A stretch of 64,000 nt of DNA from CAVQWT01 sp963717705 (GTDB lineage Bacteria > Pseudomonadota > Gammaproteobacteria > Burkholderiales > Casimicrobiaceae): positions 1-64,000 of the forward strand of contig CAVQWT010000008.1 in NCBI GenBank assembly GCA_963717705.1. The letters run 5' to 3'. The notes beneath the pieces were generated by a model. That model made no database searches, was not told the DNA's origin, and saw nothing but the letters and a program-made list of their open reading frames with translations. Positions 18,398-26,486 of this stretch are shown here, in pieces (position 1 is the first letter of the stretch; the number at the start of each line of letters is the position of its first letter). The translations under genes and the position numbers were made by a program.

Positions 18398-20281
18398 TCA
18401 GCGGTGGTCGGATCCGGCCACGATCGCCCGCAGCGCCGCCGCCGCCAGCGGCAACTCGCGGTCCGCCGCCAGCGCGCGCGACAGCAGCGACGCGGCGTCG
18501 AGGCGTGCGATGCGCGCGGCGCCCTTGGCCAGCACGGCATCGACGCGCAGCCGCAGCCTTCGCCGCTCGGCTTCGACCCAGGACGCTCCGTCGTCGGGCA
18601 GCAGCGGCCCGGGGTAGCCGTCGACGACGCCGGCCAGCGCCTCACCCAGCGCGTCGTCCCCCGCCACCTCGGCCGCGGCCAGCGCGGCCTCCAGCTGCCA
18701 GCGATCCACCGTCGCGTGCCGCGGGTCCAGCGACACCTCGCCCTCGGACAGCACGACCAGGCTGTCGGCTCCGAGCAGCCGGCGCAGCCGCAGCAGCGTG
18801 ACGTTGAACGCCGACCTCGCGCCGACGCGCCCCTCGCCGGGCCACAGCAGCGACACCAGCCGCTCGACGCCGACCCGCCGCCCGCCCAGGGCGACGATGG
18901 CGCGCAGCAGCTCCGTCGGCTTCCCCGACGCGCGCGCGCCGTCGGTGGCGAGGCGCCTGCCGTCCTGCTCGACGCGGAAGCCGCCGAGGGCGCTGACGCG
19001 GCACTTCCACGGCCAGCTGGCGGGCGCGTCCGCCGGTGGCGGGAGGCCCCGTTCGCGGATGAGGCTGCGCACGTAGTCGGTTTCGATCCCGGATTCCAGC
19101 GCGAGCGCGCAGACCCGGGCCGCGACGTCCGGCACCGGCCAGAAGAACGCCGGGTAGTCGACCGACCGCGCCTCCACCAGCGCGCGCCCGACGAAGGGCT
19201 TCGCCTCCGCGCGCCGTCCGGCGGCGATCAGCGCGTCGGCTGCCGCCATGTCGGCAAGCAGCATCGCCTGCCGCGACTGCATCGGCGACGCGCGGCCGCC
19301 CGCATCGCGGAACGCCGCGGCGGCCGCGTTGCCGTCGTTGACCGCCGCCAGGCAATACGCCTCCAGGCAGCGCATCTGGATCGATTCGTCGTCGGGCGCG
19401 GCGGCCTTGTCGGCGAAGGCGATGGCGCGGCGCGCGGTCCCCAGCGCGTAGTCGAAATGCCCGGAGCACAGTTCCGCCAGCGAGCGCAGCTGCTCGGCCA
19501 CCGCGCGCCACATCGGCTCGCGCTCGTCGTCGACCGGCTCCAGCTCCGCGAGGCGCGCGCGCGCCGCGTCGAAGTCGCCGCGCGCAACCGCGAGGCGGGC
19601 TTCCATCATCGTCGCGACGACGTCGATCGAGCGCAGGTCGAACCGGCGCGCGATGTCGCGGGCCTGCCGGAACTTCGCCTCCGCCTCGTCGAGTCGGTGC
19701 GAGAACAGGGCATGCTGGCCGCGCACCGACGCCCAGTGCCCGGCGAACCAGGGTGCAGCGGTCGCGGCGAACCGCTCGGCCTCGATCTCGATCTGCGTCG
19801 CATCGCGGTCGCGCCGCGCGGTTTCGAGCCAGAGGACCAGCGCGGTGGCACCGCACAGTGCCTTGTCCGGATCGGCCGCCTCGCGCAGCATCGACACCGC
19901 GTTGCGTATCGTGCCCTCGCCGCCGAAGTCGTCGACGGTGTGCAGCGCCCGCAGCGCGCGGGCGCCCAGCACCGCCAGGCGCACGGCAGGATCGTCGCGG
20001 CCGTCGGGATGCGCGGCGGACTCGGCGAGCCGGGCCGCCCAGGTCGCGAAGGGGTGGAAGTCGCGGTAGTTCCCGTCGACGAGGCACACCGCGGCCGCGG
20101 CCGCCTCGGCGGCGGCGGAATGGTTGCGCTGGGCGTCGGCCGCGCGCCACGCCTCGTCGAACGCGTCGAGCGCTTCCGGCGCGCCGTGCCCGGCCAGCCG
20201 CCAGGCGCGGGCGAGCGCGGCGGCGACGTCGTGGGTCGCGAGCCTGGCGACGGCGGCGGATGCGGGATCGGGGGCGGCCAT
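18398..20281 (-). CDS. Transcriptional regulator with winged helix and BTAD-like C-terminus
   Basis: 627 residues if it starts at ATG 20281; the ribosome site is weak, so a start further upstream is possible. The N-terminal ~440 residues are Ala-rich helical pairs resembling TPR repeats. From about 445 the text turns into a winged-helix DNA-binding domain (VSALGGFRVEQDGRRL, GKPTELLRAIVALGGRRV, LVSLLWPG, SAFNVTLLRLRRLLG) followed by a short bacterial transcriptional activator-like region (VDRWQLEAAL to the end). The order is the reverse of SARP regulators, where the DNA-binding domain leads. It has no phosphate-acceptor or NTPase motif. It sits between island genes and could control them; no site is known. 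Confidence 0.75.
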   Translation of the reverse strand: MAAPDPASAAVARLATHDVAAALARAWRLAGHGAPEALDAFDEAWRAADAQRNHSAAAEAAAAAVCLVDGNYRDFHPFATWAARLAESAAHPDGRDDPAVRLAVLGARALRALHTVDDFGGEGTIRNAVSMLREAADPDKALCGATALVLWLETARRDRDATQIEIEAERFAATAAPWFAGHWASVRGQHALFSHRLDEAEAKFRQARDIARRFDLRSIDVVATMMEARLAVARGDFDAARARLAELEPVDDEREPMWRAVAEQLRSLAELCSGHFDYALGTARRAIAFADKAAAPDDESIQMRCLEAYCLAAVNDGNAAAAAFRDAGGRASPMQSRQAMLLADMAAADALIAAGRRAEAKPFVGRALVEARSVDYPAFFWPVPDVAARVCALALESGIETDYVRSLIRERGLPPPADAPASWPWKCRVSALGGFRVEQDGRRLATDGARASGKPTELLRAIVALGGRRVGVERLVSLLWPGEGRVGARSAFNVTLLRLRRLLGADSLVVLSEGEVSLDPRHATVDRWQLEAALAAAEVAGDDALGEALAGVVDGYPGPLLPDDGASWVEAERRRLRLRVDAVLAKGAARIARLDAASLLSRALAADRELPLAAAALRAIVAGSDHR

Positions 20282-20506
20282 GGCTTCATCATGCCCGGTG
20301 CGGGTTCTCGCCGCGCGGCGACGGCGTCGAAGGCCGCCGGCGGGTCGACCGCAACCGGGTCGATCGAGTGTAGCGCGAACGCCGCTGCCGGTGCGCCGGG
20401 GGAGCCTGTACGGCGGCCACGGGCGGACGACACCCGCCTCGCCAAACCGCCCCTTCCTTGCGATCATGGGCAAGGCACCCGCCACCGCCCGCTGAAGGAA
20501 GCCGCC

Positions 20507-21325
20507 ATGAACCGCCTCGCCACGTCGCTCGCCACCGTGCTCCTCGCCGCCTGCGTCACGCCCCCGGGGCCGGCAGGGTCATCCACGGCGCCGCCGGCCG
20601 TCGTCGCCGAGCTCGCGCCGACCGGCAAGCTGCGCGCCGCCATCAACTACGGCAACCCGGTGCTCGCGTTCAAGGACCCGGCGACCGGCGAGCCGCGCGG
20701 CGTCTCGGTCGACCTCGCCCGCGAGCTCGCGCGGCGGCTCGGCGTGCCGCTGGAGATGGTCTTCTACACCGCCGCCGGCAAGGTGACCGAGGGCGCGCGG
20801 ACCGGCGAATGGGACATCGCGTTCGTGGCCATCGACCCGGCCCGCGCCGTCGACATGGACTACAGCGCCGGCTACGTCGTCATCGAGGGCGTGTACCTGG
20901 TGCCGCAGGATTCGCCGATCCGCGCCAACGCCGACGTCGACCGCGACGGCGTGCGGGTCGCCGCGGCCCGGGGCAGCGCCTACGACCTCTTCCTGCAGCG
21001 CGAGCTCACGCGCGCGAAGCTCGTGCCGGCGCCGACGTCGGCGGCGGTCGTCGACACCATGGTCGCGCAGCGGCTCGAGGTCGCCGCCGGCGTGAAGCAG
21101 CAGCTCGAGGCCGACGCCAGGCGGGTGCCGGGACTGCGGATGCTCGACGGCCGCTTCATGGTCATCAACCAGGCGATGGCGACGCCGAAGGGCCGCCCCG
21201 AGGGCGCGCGCTACCTCGCCGCGTTCGTCGAGGAAATGAAAGCCTCGGGCTTCGTCGCGGCGGGCCTCAAGCGCAGCGGCGTCGAGGGCGCGGCCGTCGC
21301 GCCACCGGCAGCTCCGGCGCGGTAG
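20507..21325 (+). CDS. Periplasmic solute-binding lipoprotein (SBP_bac_3 family)
   Basis: 272 residues from ATG 20507 with GAAGGAA upstream. The N-terminus ends in a lipobox (LLAAC), so it is probably a lipoprotein. The body follows the amino-acid-type solute-binding fold: GKLRAAINYGNPVLAF, GEPRGVSVDLARELARRLGV, WDIAFVAIDPAR, a hinge at VRVAAARGSAYDLFLQRE, and NQAMATPKG. No permease or ATPase gene is adjacent, so it may act as an orphan receptor or serve the neighbouring two-component system, which lies convergent to it. Ligand unknown. Confidence 0.85.
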   Translation: MNRLATSLATVLLAACVTPPGPAGSSTAPPAVVAELAPTGKLRAAINYGNPVLAFKDPATGEPRGVSVDLARELARRLGVPLEMVFYTAAGKVTEGARTGEWDIAFVAIDPARAVDMDYSAGYVVIEGVYLVPQDSPIRANADVDRDGVRVAAARGSAYDLFLQRELTRAKLVPAPTSAAVVDTMVAQRLEVAAGVKQQLEADARRVPGLRMLDGRFMVINQAMATPKGRPEGARYLAAFVEEMKASGFVAAGLKRSGVEGAAVAPPAAPAR

Positions 21326-21327
21326 GG

Positions 21328-22735
21328 TCAGGTGCTGCGGCGAGCCGGCGCCGCGCCGCGTGCCGGCCACCGCCGCCGCGGGCCAGGTCAACCGCGCCTC
21401 GAACCCCGACCGTGCGCCGGGCACCGGGCTCCTCAGCGCGAGCGTGGCGCCCAGCCGCCGCGCCAGCGTCTGGACGATCGAGAGCCCCAGGCCTGCGCCC
21501 TGCCCGGTCGCCTGCCGTCCCCGCGCGAACCGCTTGGCCAGTCGCGGAAGTTCCTCGGCGCCGACGCCGGGACCGTCGTCGATGACGGCGACGAACGCGC
21601 CGTCCGGCCCGCTGCCGCACGCGACCCTGATCGTGGTCGCCGCCGTGGCGTGTACGACGGCGTTCTCGACCAGGTTGCGCAGCGCGAGCCCGATTGCGTC
21701 GAGATCGCCGCGCACGCGCACCGGGCTGACCTGCACGACCAACTGGCGCCCGGCGAGGCGCGAATCGCGCGCGAATTCGTCGGCGACGAGGTGCGCGACG
21801 TGTGACAGGTCGACCCAGTCCTGCGTCAGCGGCTCCGCGCCCTCGGCCCGCGCCAGCGCCAGCAGCCGCTCGGCCAGGCGCGCGAGCCGCGTGAGCGAAG
21901 CGACCAGCGCCCCGGCCTGCTTCGCCAGCGCCGGGTCGGCCGCGCCGGCGGTGCTGGCCGCGAGCAGCTGCGCCTGCGCCAGCGCCGCGGCGATGGGGGT
22001 GCGCAGCTCGTGCGCGCTGTTGTAGGTGAAGCTGCGCTCGCTCTCCAGCGCGTCGGCGAGCCGTCCGATCAGGCGGTTGGTCGCCTCCACGGCCGGCCGC
22101 ATCTCGGTGACCACGCCGGACAGCGGCAGCAGCCCGAGCGCCTGCGGATCCTGGCGCGACACCGCGAGCGCGGTTTGCCGGACCTGCCGCGTGAGCGAGC
22201 GCGACGCGCGCCAGACGATGTACACGGCGAAGCCGAGGACGCCGGCGAGCGGCAGCATCAGCCACAGCAGCGCCTCGACGAGGGCGTCGCGGCGCTCGCC
22301 CAGCGGGTCGGCGAAGTGGACCCAGCGCTGCTGCGCGGGGTCGGCCAGCGTCAGCACCCGCCACGGCGGCGCATCGGTCAGCCCTTCGCGCAGCGGCACG
22401 TCGAACGGCTCCGGTGGCGAGTGATGCGAGCGCAGCAGCAGGCGTCCGGTCCCGTCGCGCACCTGGTAGACGAAGCGGTCGTGCGAGGCCGCCGAGGAGT
22501 CCGGCGGCTGCGTGTCGCCCATCACCGCGGCGGTGATCAGCAGGTCGTCGGTGTGCCGGATCAGCGACATCAGGATGGCGCCGCTTTCGCGCATCTCGTC
22601 GTCGGACTTGGTGTCGATGAGGCGCTGCAGCACGAAGCCGCTGCCGACGACGCCGACCAGCCACAGCAGCGTGAGGCCCGCCAGCAGGCTGCGCGTGAGC
22701 GCCGCCGTGGCGGAGCCGACGCCCTCGCGGGTCAC
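21328..22735 (-). CDS. Sensor histidine kinase (QseC/TctE type); 3' end uncertain
   Basis: GTG 22735 overlaps the TGA of the response regulator in GTGA, so the pair is translationally coupled. A first membrane segment (LLAGLTLLWLVGVVGSGFVL) precedes a ~120-residue periplasmic sensor region (RFVYQVRDGTGRLLLRSHHSP). A second segment (LLWLMLPLAGVLGFAVYIVW) and a HAMP-like linker follow. The H-box AHELRTPIAA has His242, and the N box (LRNLVENAVVH) and G boxes (DDGPGVG, GAGLGLSIV) are present. The ATPase domain ends naturally at FEARLTWP, yet the frame has no stop there. It stays open to 20579, antisense to the solute-binding gene. A TGA one frame away at 21328-21330 suggests a single-base error or mutation near the 3' end; I place the end there. 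Confidence 0.8.
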
Positions 22736-23415
22736 GGGTCCGCCTCGGGCGCGCCCTGCCCCGGCCGGCCCCACTGGTAGCCGAGCCCGCGGATCGTCCT
22801 GATCGCGTCGCGGCCGAGCTTTCGCCGCAGCCGCGACACGTAGACCTCGACGACGTTGCTGGCGGCGCCCCCGTCGAGCGCGTAGATCGCTTCCTCGAGC
22901 TGGCGCTGCGTGAGCACGTGCCGCGGGTGGCGCGCGAACGCCATCACCAGCGCGTACTCCTGGGCGGTCAGCCGCAGTAGCACGCCGTCGAGCCGTACTT
23001 CGCGCGCGGCGGGATCGATCGACAGCGCGCCCAGCTCGATCAGCGGTGCGCTCTGGCCCGCGCGGCGGCGGGCGACGGCGCGCAGCCGGGCGGAGAGCTC
23101 GGGCAGGTCGAACGGCTTGACCAGGTAGTCGTCGGCCCCTGCGTCCAGGCCGCGGACACGGTCCGACAGCCGGTCGCGCGCGGTGAGGATCAGCACGGCG
23201 GCCGGCTCGTCGTGTCGCCGCACCAGCGGCAGCAGCGCGAGCCCGTCGCCGTCGGGCAGCCCGAGGTCGAGGATGACCGACCCGTGCTCGACCGACAGGC
23301 TGGCGCGCGCCGCCGCCAGGGTCGTGGCCCAGTCGACGACGTACGCTTCCCGCGTCAGGTAGTCGCGGATCGCCCCGCCGAGCGCGGGATCATCTTCCAC
23401 CAGCAGCAGCCGCAT
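22732..23415 (-). CDS. OmpR-family response regulator
   Basis: 227 residues. The receiver domain has the acidic pair EDD at 7-9, phospho-acceptor Asp50 in VILDLGLPDGDG, the conserved Thr in ILTARD and Lys in LVKPFD. The C-terminal winged helix shows LTAQEYALVMAFARHP, LTQRQLEEAIYA, NVVEVYVSRLRRKLG and IRTIRGLGYQW, closest to the QseB/TctD group. Its 3' end overlaps the kinase start. Members of this family bind direct repeats with ~11-bp spacing, the arrangement seen at 2400 and 17506; linking them is inference. Confidence 0.92.
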   Translation of the reverse strand: MRLLLVEDDPALGGAIRDYLTREAYVVDWATTLAAARASLSVEHGSVILDLGLPDGDGLALLPLVRRHDEPAAVLILTARDRLSDRVRGLDAGADDYLVKPFDLPELSARLRAVARRRAGQSAPLIELGALSIDPAAREVRLDGVLLRLTAQEYALVMAFARHPRHVLTQRQLEEAIYALDGGAASNVVEVYVSRLRRKLGRDAIRTIRGLGYQWGRPGQGAPEADP

Positions 23416-23454
23416 CGCGCCAGATTACCGCGTTCGCGGCGGCTTTTCATGACG

Positions 23455-24825
23455 TTACGCAAACGAATCCGTCATCAGCGTGTTGAACCAGACGAACATG
23501 TCCTGGTAGTGGTCCCCCGACGGGCCGTTGGCCTCGCCCGACGATGCCGGCACCGCGACCATCGTCCTGCTGACGGGGTCGTAGGCGAAGACGGCGGTGA
23601 GCCACGATGCGCTGGTCGCGCTGATCGGCGAATAGCACGCCGAATTGGTGACCGGCGCCGGGTCGGGCGCCTGGCCGGCGAAGGCGCGCACGATCGCGTC
23701 GGCGCAGACCTTGGCCTCCTGGTTGGCGATGTGGCCGGCCTTGGGCTGCGTCGTCGCCGCCGCGTCGCCGATGACGTGGATGCCCCTGATCGCGGTCGAT
23801 TCGTAGGACAGCACGTCCACCACGGCAAAGCGGCCCGCGGCGTCGTTGACGAGGCCGGTGCCGGCCAGGATGCTCCCCGCCCGGTGCGGCGGAATCACGT
23901 TGAGCACGTCGCCGTGGAACGGACCCATCGTCGTGTTCACGTTGCGTCCCGCGACGTCGACGCTGGTGACGGCGGCGTTCGGAACGTAGGTGACGATGCC
24001 CCGGTAGGTGACGTTGAACGCCTGCGTGAAGGTCGCCACTTCCGCGGTGATCGAGGGGTTGGCGTCGAGCACCAGCACCTTCGAGCCCGGCTTGTTGCGC
24101 TTCAGCCAGTCGGCCACGACGCAGGCGCGCTCGTACGGGCCGGGCGGGCAGCGGTACGGCTTGGCGGGGATGGAGAGGATGAACGTGCCGCCGGGCGCCA
24201 TCGCCCGCAGCTGGTCGCGCAGCGCCAGCGTCTGCGCGCCTGCCTTCCACGCATGCGGCACCGCCAGCTGCGCTTCGGGGGTCGTGAGCCCCGGCGGGAA
24301 ATCGAAGTCGATCCCGGGAGCGACGACCAGGCGGTCGTACGCGGCCTTCCCCTGCACCCCATTCTGCGAGTAGGCGACCTCGCGTCGGACCGAGTCGATC
24401 GACACCACGTTCGCCTGCAACACCTTGACGCCGTAGTTCGTGCGCAGCTTCGCGTAGTCGAAGTACAGGCTGTTCATCGCCACGTTGCCGTTGAGCACGA
24501 GGTTCGACAGGATGTTCGACGTGTAGACGGTCTCGCGCTCGATCAGCGTGACGTCGATGCCCGCCCCGCCCCAGAGCCGCAGGAACTTGGCGACGGTCGC
24601 GCCGGCCATGCCGCCGCCGACGACGACGACGCGGCCCCGGAGCCCGGTGACGGGGAGCCCCGGCGGCGTGGTGCCGGAGACCGGTGACGGCTTGACGCGT
24701 TCCGGGTTTGCGGGCGCCTGCCAGGTGTCGTCGTCCGCGCGCGCCGGCAGCGCGGTCGCGAGTGCGGCGGCGGAGAATCCGCCCAGCGTGGCCAGCATCT
24801 GCCGGCGATTCATCTTTGCTTTCAT
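23455..24825 (-). CDS. fccB: Flavocytochrome c sulphide dehydrogenase-like flavoprotein (FccB type)
   Basis: 456 residues from ATG 24825 (CGGAGAC upstream), with a twin-arginine leader (NRRQMLATLGG) for folded export. The FAD-binding fold shows VVVVGGGMAGATVAKFL, ERETVYTSN and DRLVVAPGIDFDF. The phrase YRCPPGPYERA is a hallmark of FccB, the Cys belonging to the redox-active pair; NSACYSPIS near the C-terminus fits the second Cys. GIHVIGDAAA is the second FAD motif. FccB oxidises sulphide and passes electrons to a c-type cytochrome. The gene just upstream encodes a cytochrome c, 15 bp away, which supports the role. The exact substrate cannot be read from sequence; a sulphide:quinone reductase-like role is the alternative. 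Confidence 0.85.
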   Translation of the reverse strand: MKAKMNRRQMLATLGGFSAAALATALPARADDDTWQAPANPERVKPSPVSGTTPPGLPVTGLRGRVVVVGGGMAGATVAKFLRLWGGAGIDVTLIERETVYTSNILSNLVLNGNVAMNSLYFDYAKLRTNYGVKVLQANVVSIDSVRREVAYSQNGVQGKAAYDRLVVAPGIDFDFPPGLTTPEAQLAVPHAWKAGAQTLALRDQLRAMAPGGTFILSIPAKPYRCPPGPYERACVVADWLKRNKPGSKVLVLDANPSITAEVATFTQAFNVTYRGIVTYVPNAAVTSVDVAGRNVNTTMGPFHGDVLNVIPPHRAGSILAGTGLVNDAAGRFAVVDVLSYESTAIRGIHVIGDAAATTQPKAGHIANQEAKVCADAIVRAFAGQAPDPAPVTNSACYSPISATSASWLTAVFAYDPVSRTMVAVPASSGEANGPSGDHYQDMFVWFNTLMTDSFA

Positions 24826-24840
24826 TGCGGTCTCCGTCGC

Positions 24841-25137
24841 TCAGCGGCGCGTGGCGAAATAGTCGGCGATCAGCTTCAGCTGCGCATCGGTGTAGCCGAC
24901 GGCGTGGCGGGTCATGATGTCGCCCGGCTTGTTCTCCGCGCGCATTTCGACGAGCTCGTGGTAGATCTCGCCCGACGACTTGCCCACCAGCTTCTCGAAG
25001 CCGCCCCGGCCGTCGGTGGCGTGGCACTGGAAGCAGTTGGAGGCCAGCAGGCGCCCCGGCGGCGAGACCGCGGTCTGCGCGGACGCGGCGAACGGCGCCG
25101 CGGCCAGCGCGATGAAGGCGAGGATGAGGCGTTGCAT
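24841..25137 (-). CDS. Small periplasmic cytochrome c, partner of FccB
   Basis: 98 residues with a signal peptide (MQRLILAFIALAAAPFAASA). One haem site, CFQCH, and a distal Met in GDIMTRHAVGYTD mark a class I monohaem cytochrome c. It ends YTDAQLKLIADYFATRR, the C-terminal helix typical of the FccA/SoxX-like small cytochromes. It is first in an apparent operon with the FccB-like gene and should accept its electrons in the periplasm. FccA is often dihaem; this one has a single site. Confidence 0.85.
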   Translation of the reverse strand: MQRLILAFIALAAAPFAASAQTAVSPPGRLLASNCFQCHATDGRGGFEKLVGKSSGEIYHELVEMRAENKPGDIMTRHAVGYTDAQLKLIADYFATRR

Positions 25138-25582
25138 GGTCGCTCCTTCGGCTCGATGCGTCGCCCCGATGGCGGACGCCGATCGGTGCCGATGCTGCGC
25201 GGCGAACCTGAAACCAGGCTGAACGGGCGGATGCGCCCGTCGCGGGCGAAGGCGTTCCGCGACCGGGGCGCCCGGCTGCCGCAACGTCCCGTCGGGGGCC
25301 GCGCGGCGTGCGCCTCGAGGCGTCCGGGCGGCCCCTGCGGCGGACACGCATGAGTCACTTCGTCGCGCCCGACACATGCACCAGCATGAGTCAGTTCGTC
25401 GCGCGAAATATATGCGTCATCACGCATTTATTGTTCGCTTGATCGAGGCGCAAGACGTTTCTACCGCGAAGCGGAGACTATCTCGTTGAGACCGAATATC
25501 AATTCACGAATTCGGACTCATCCGCCGGCCCGGCCAGCGATGACCGCACCGGCAGCTCGACAGGTCAACCGGAGCTGATTCC
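25138..25582. other. 445-bp divergent intergenic region with repeat and palindrome
   Basis: No gene is visible. It separates the fcc-like operon (minus) from the gene at 25583 (plus). The right half is AT-richer than its surroundings. It holds a 21-bp direct repeat (25349 and 25384) and a palindrome ATGCGT-CATC-ACGCAT at about 25412-25427, and probably contains both promoters. No convincing -35/-10 pair was found. Confidence 0.6.
25349..25404. repeat. 21-bp direct repeat, 35 bp apart, candidate operator
   Basis: GCATGAGTCA(C/G)TTCG… occurs at 25349-25369 and 25384-25404 with one mismatch. The 35-bp period is close to three and a third helical turns. The position is about 210 bp upstream of the cytochrome gene and 180 bp upstream of the gene at 25583. 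A regulator-binding role is a guess. Confidence 0.5.
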
Positions 25583-26380
25583 ATGCAAGCAATCCAGTCC
25601 GCCGTGCGGTTGTGCGTCCTCGGTCTGTTCCTCGCCATCCCGTCCGCCTTCGCGGCCTCGGGCTACGACTACAGCGATTCATGGTGGACCCCCGCCGAAT
25701 CCGGCTGGGGCCTGCAGCTCGTCCAGCAACGCGACATCGTTTTCGCCACGCTGTACGTCTACGGCAGCGACGGGGTGGCGCGCTGGTACTCCGGCGCGCT
25801 GCCGTTCACCGGGCTCACCGCGCAGACGCGCGCGCCCAATTACGAAGGCGACCTCTACCTGACGACGGGTCCGTGGTTCGGCGCCGTCGCGTTCGCGCCG
25901 TCCGCGGTCGTCTACCGCAAGGTCGGCACCATGCGGATCGCCGGCGACAACATGACGCGTGCAACGCTCTCCTACGCAGTCGACGGCGTCGCCGTCCAGA
26001 AGACGATCGAGCGGTTGACGTTCCGTTTCGACGACTACGCGGGCGACTACGCCGGCGCGTTCATCGTCACGAATTCCAAGTGCACCAATCCGGCGAACGA
26101 CGGCACGCGGACGCTGCCGGCGACGCTGGCGGTCGCGCAGGCCGGCACCGCGATGACCATCGTCGCCGCGCTTCCCGGGAAGTCGTGCAGCTACACCGGG
26201 CCCTACACGCAGAACGGGCGCCTCGGCCAGCTGGCGGCCGGATTCGTCTGCACCAACGGCGAAGTCGGCACGCTCTTCTTCGAGGAGATGAGCGTGCAGC
26301 GCTTCGGCTTCATGGGAAGGCTGTTCGGCGTCGACAACGCCGGCTGCCACATCGAAGGGAGCTTTGCGGCCGCGCGCTGA
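25583..26380 (+). CDS. Secreted protein with WWTPAESGWG motif, unknown function
   Basis: 265 residues. A signal peptide (ending SAFA) is followed by YDYSDSWWTPAESGWGLQLV and VFATLYVYGSDGVARWY, a domain I have met in secreted proteins of betaproteobacteria whose function is not established. The second half has four cysteines (SKC, KSC, FVC, AGC) and looks beta-rich (PATLAVAQAGTAMTIVAAL, NGRLGQLAAGFVC). No catalytic motif is visible. It stands alone, about 100 bp before the next gene. It lacks the SLH-like domain of its neighbours. Confidence 0.8.
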   Translation: MQAIQSAVRLCVLGLFLAIPSAFAASGYDYSDSWWTPAESGWGLQLVQQRDIVFATLYVYGSDGVARWYSGALPFTGLTAQTRAPNYEGDLYLTTGPWFGAVAFAPSAVVYRKVGTMRIAGDNMTRATLSYAVDGVAVQKTIERLTFRFDDYAGDYAGAFIVTNSKCTNPANDGTRTLPATLAVAQAGTAMTIVAALPGKSCSYTGPYTQNGRLGQLAAGFVCTNGEVGTLFFEEMSVQRFGFMGRLFGVDNAGCHIEGSFAAAR

Positions 26381-26486
26381 CGGCGCGACGCCGCTTCCAC
26401 GGGAAGGGGGGACGAGAACTCGATCGATGGCAAGGCGGCCCGGCCACGCAAGCGGGCCGAACGCAACGGCAAGATGGAGGTCTAGC

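Noticed and set aside
25430..25455. FNR-like half-site TTGATCGAGG in the fcc upstream region
   Set aside because: Only the left half fits; the right half is GCGCA rather than ATCAA, and no promoter is spaced to it.
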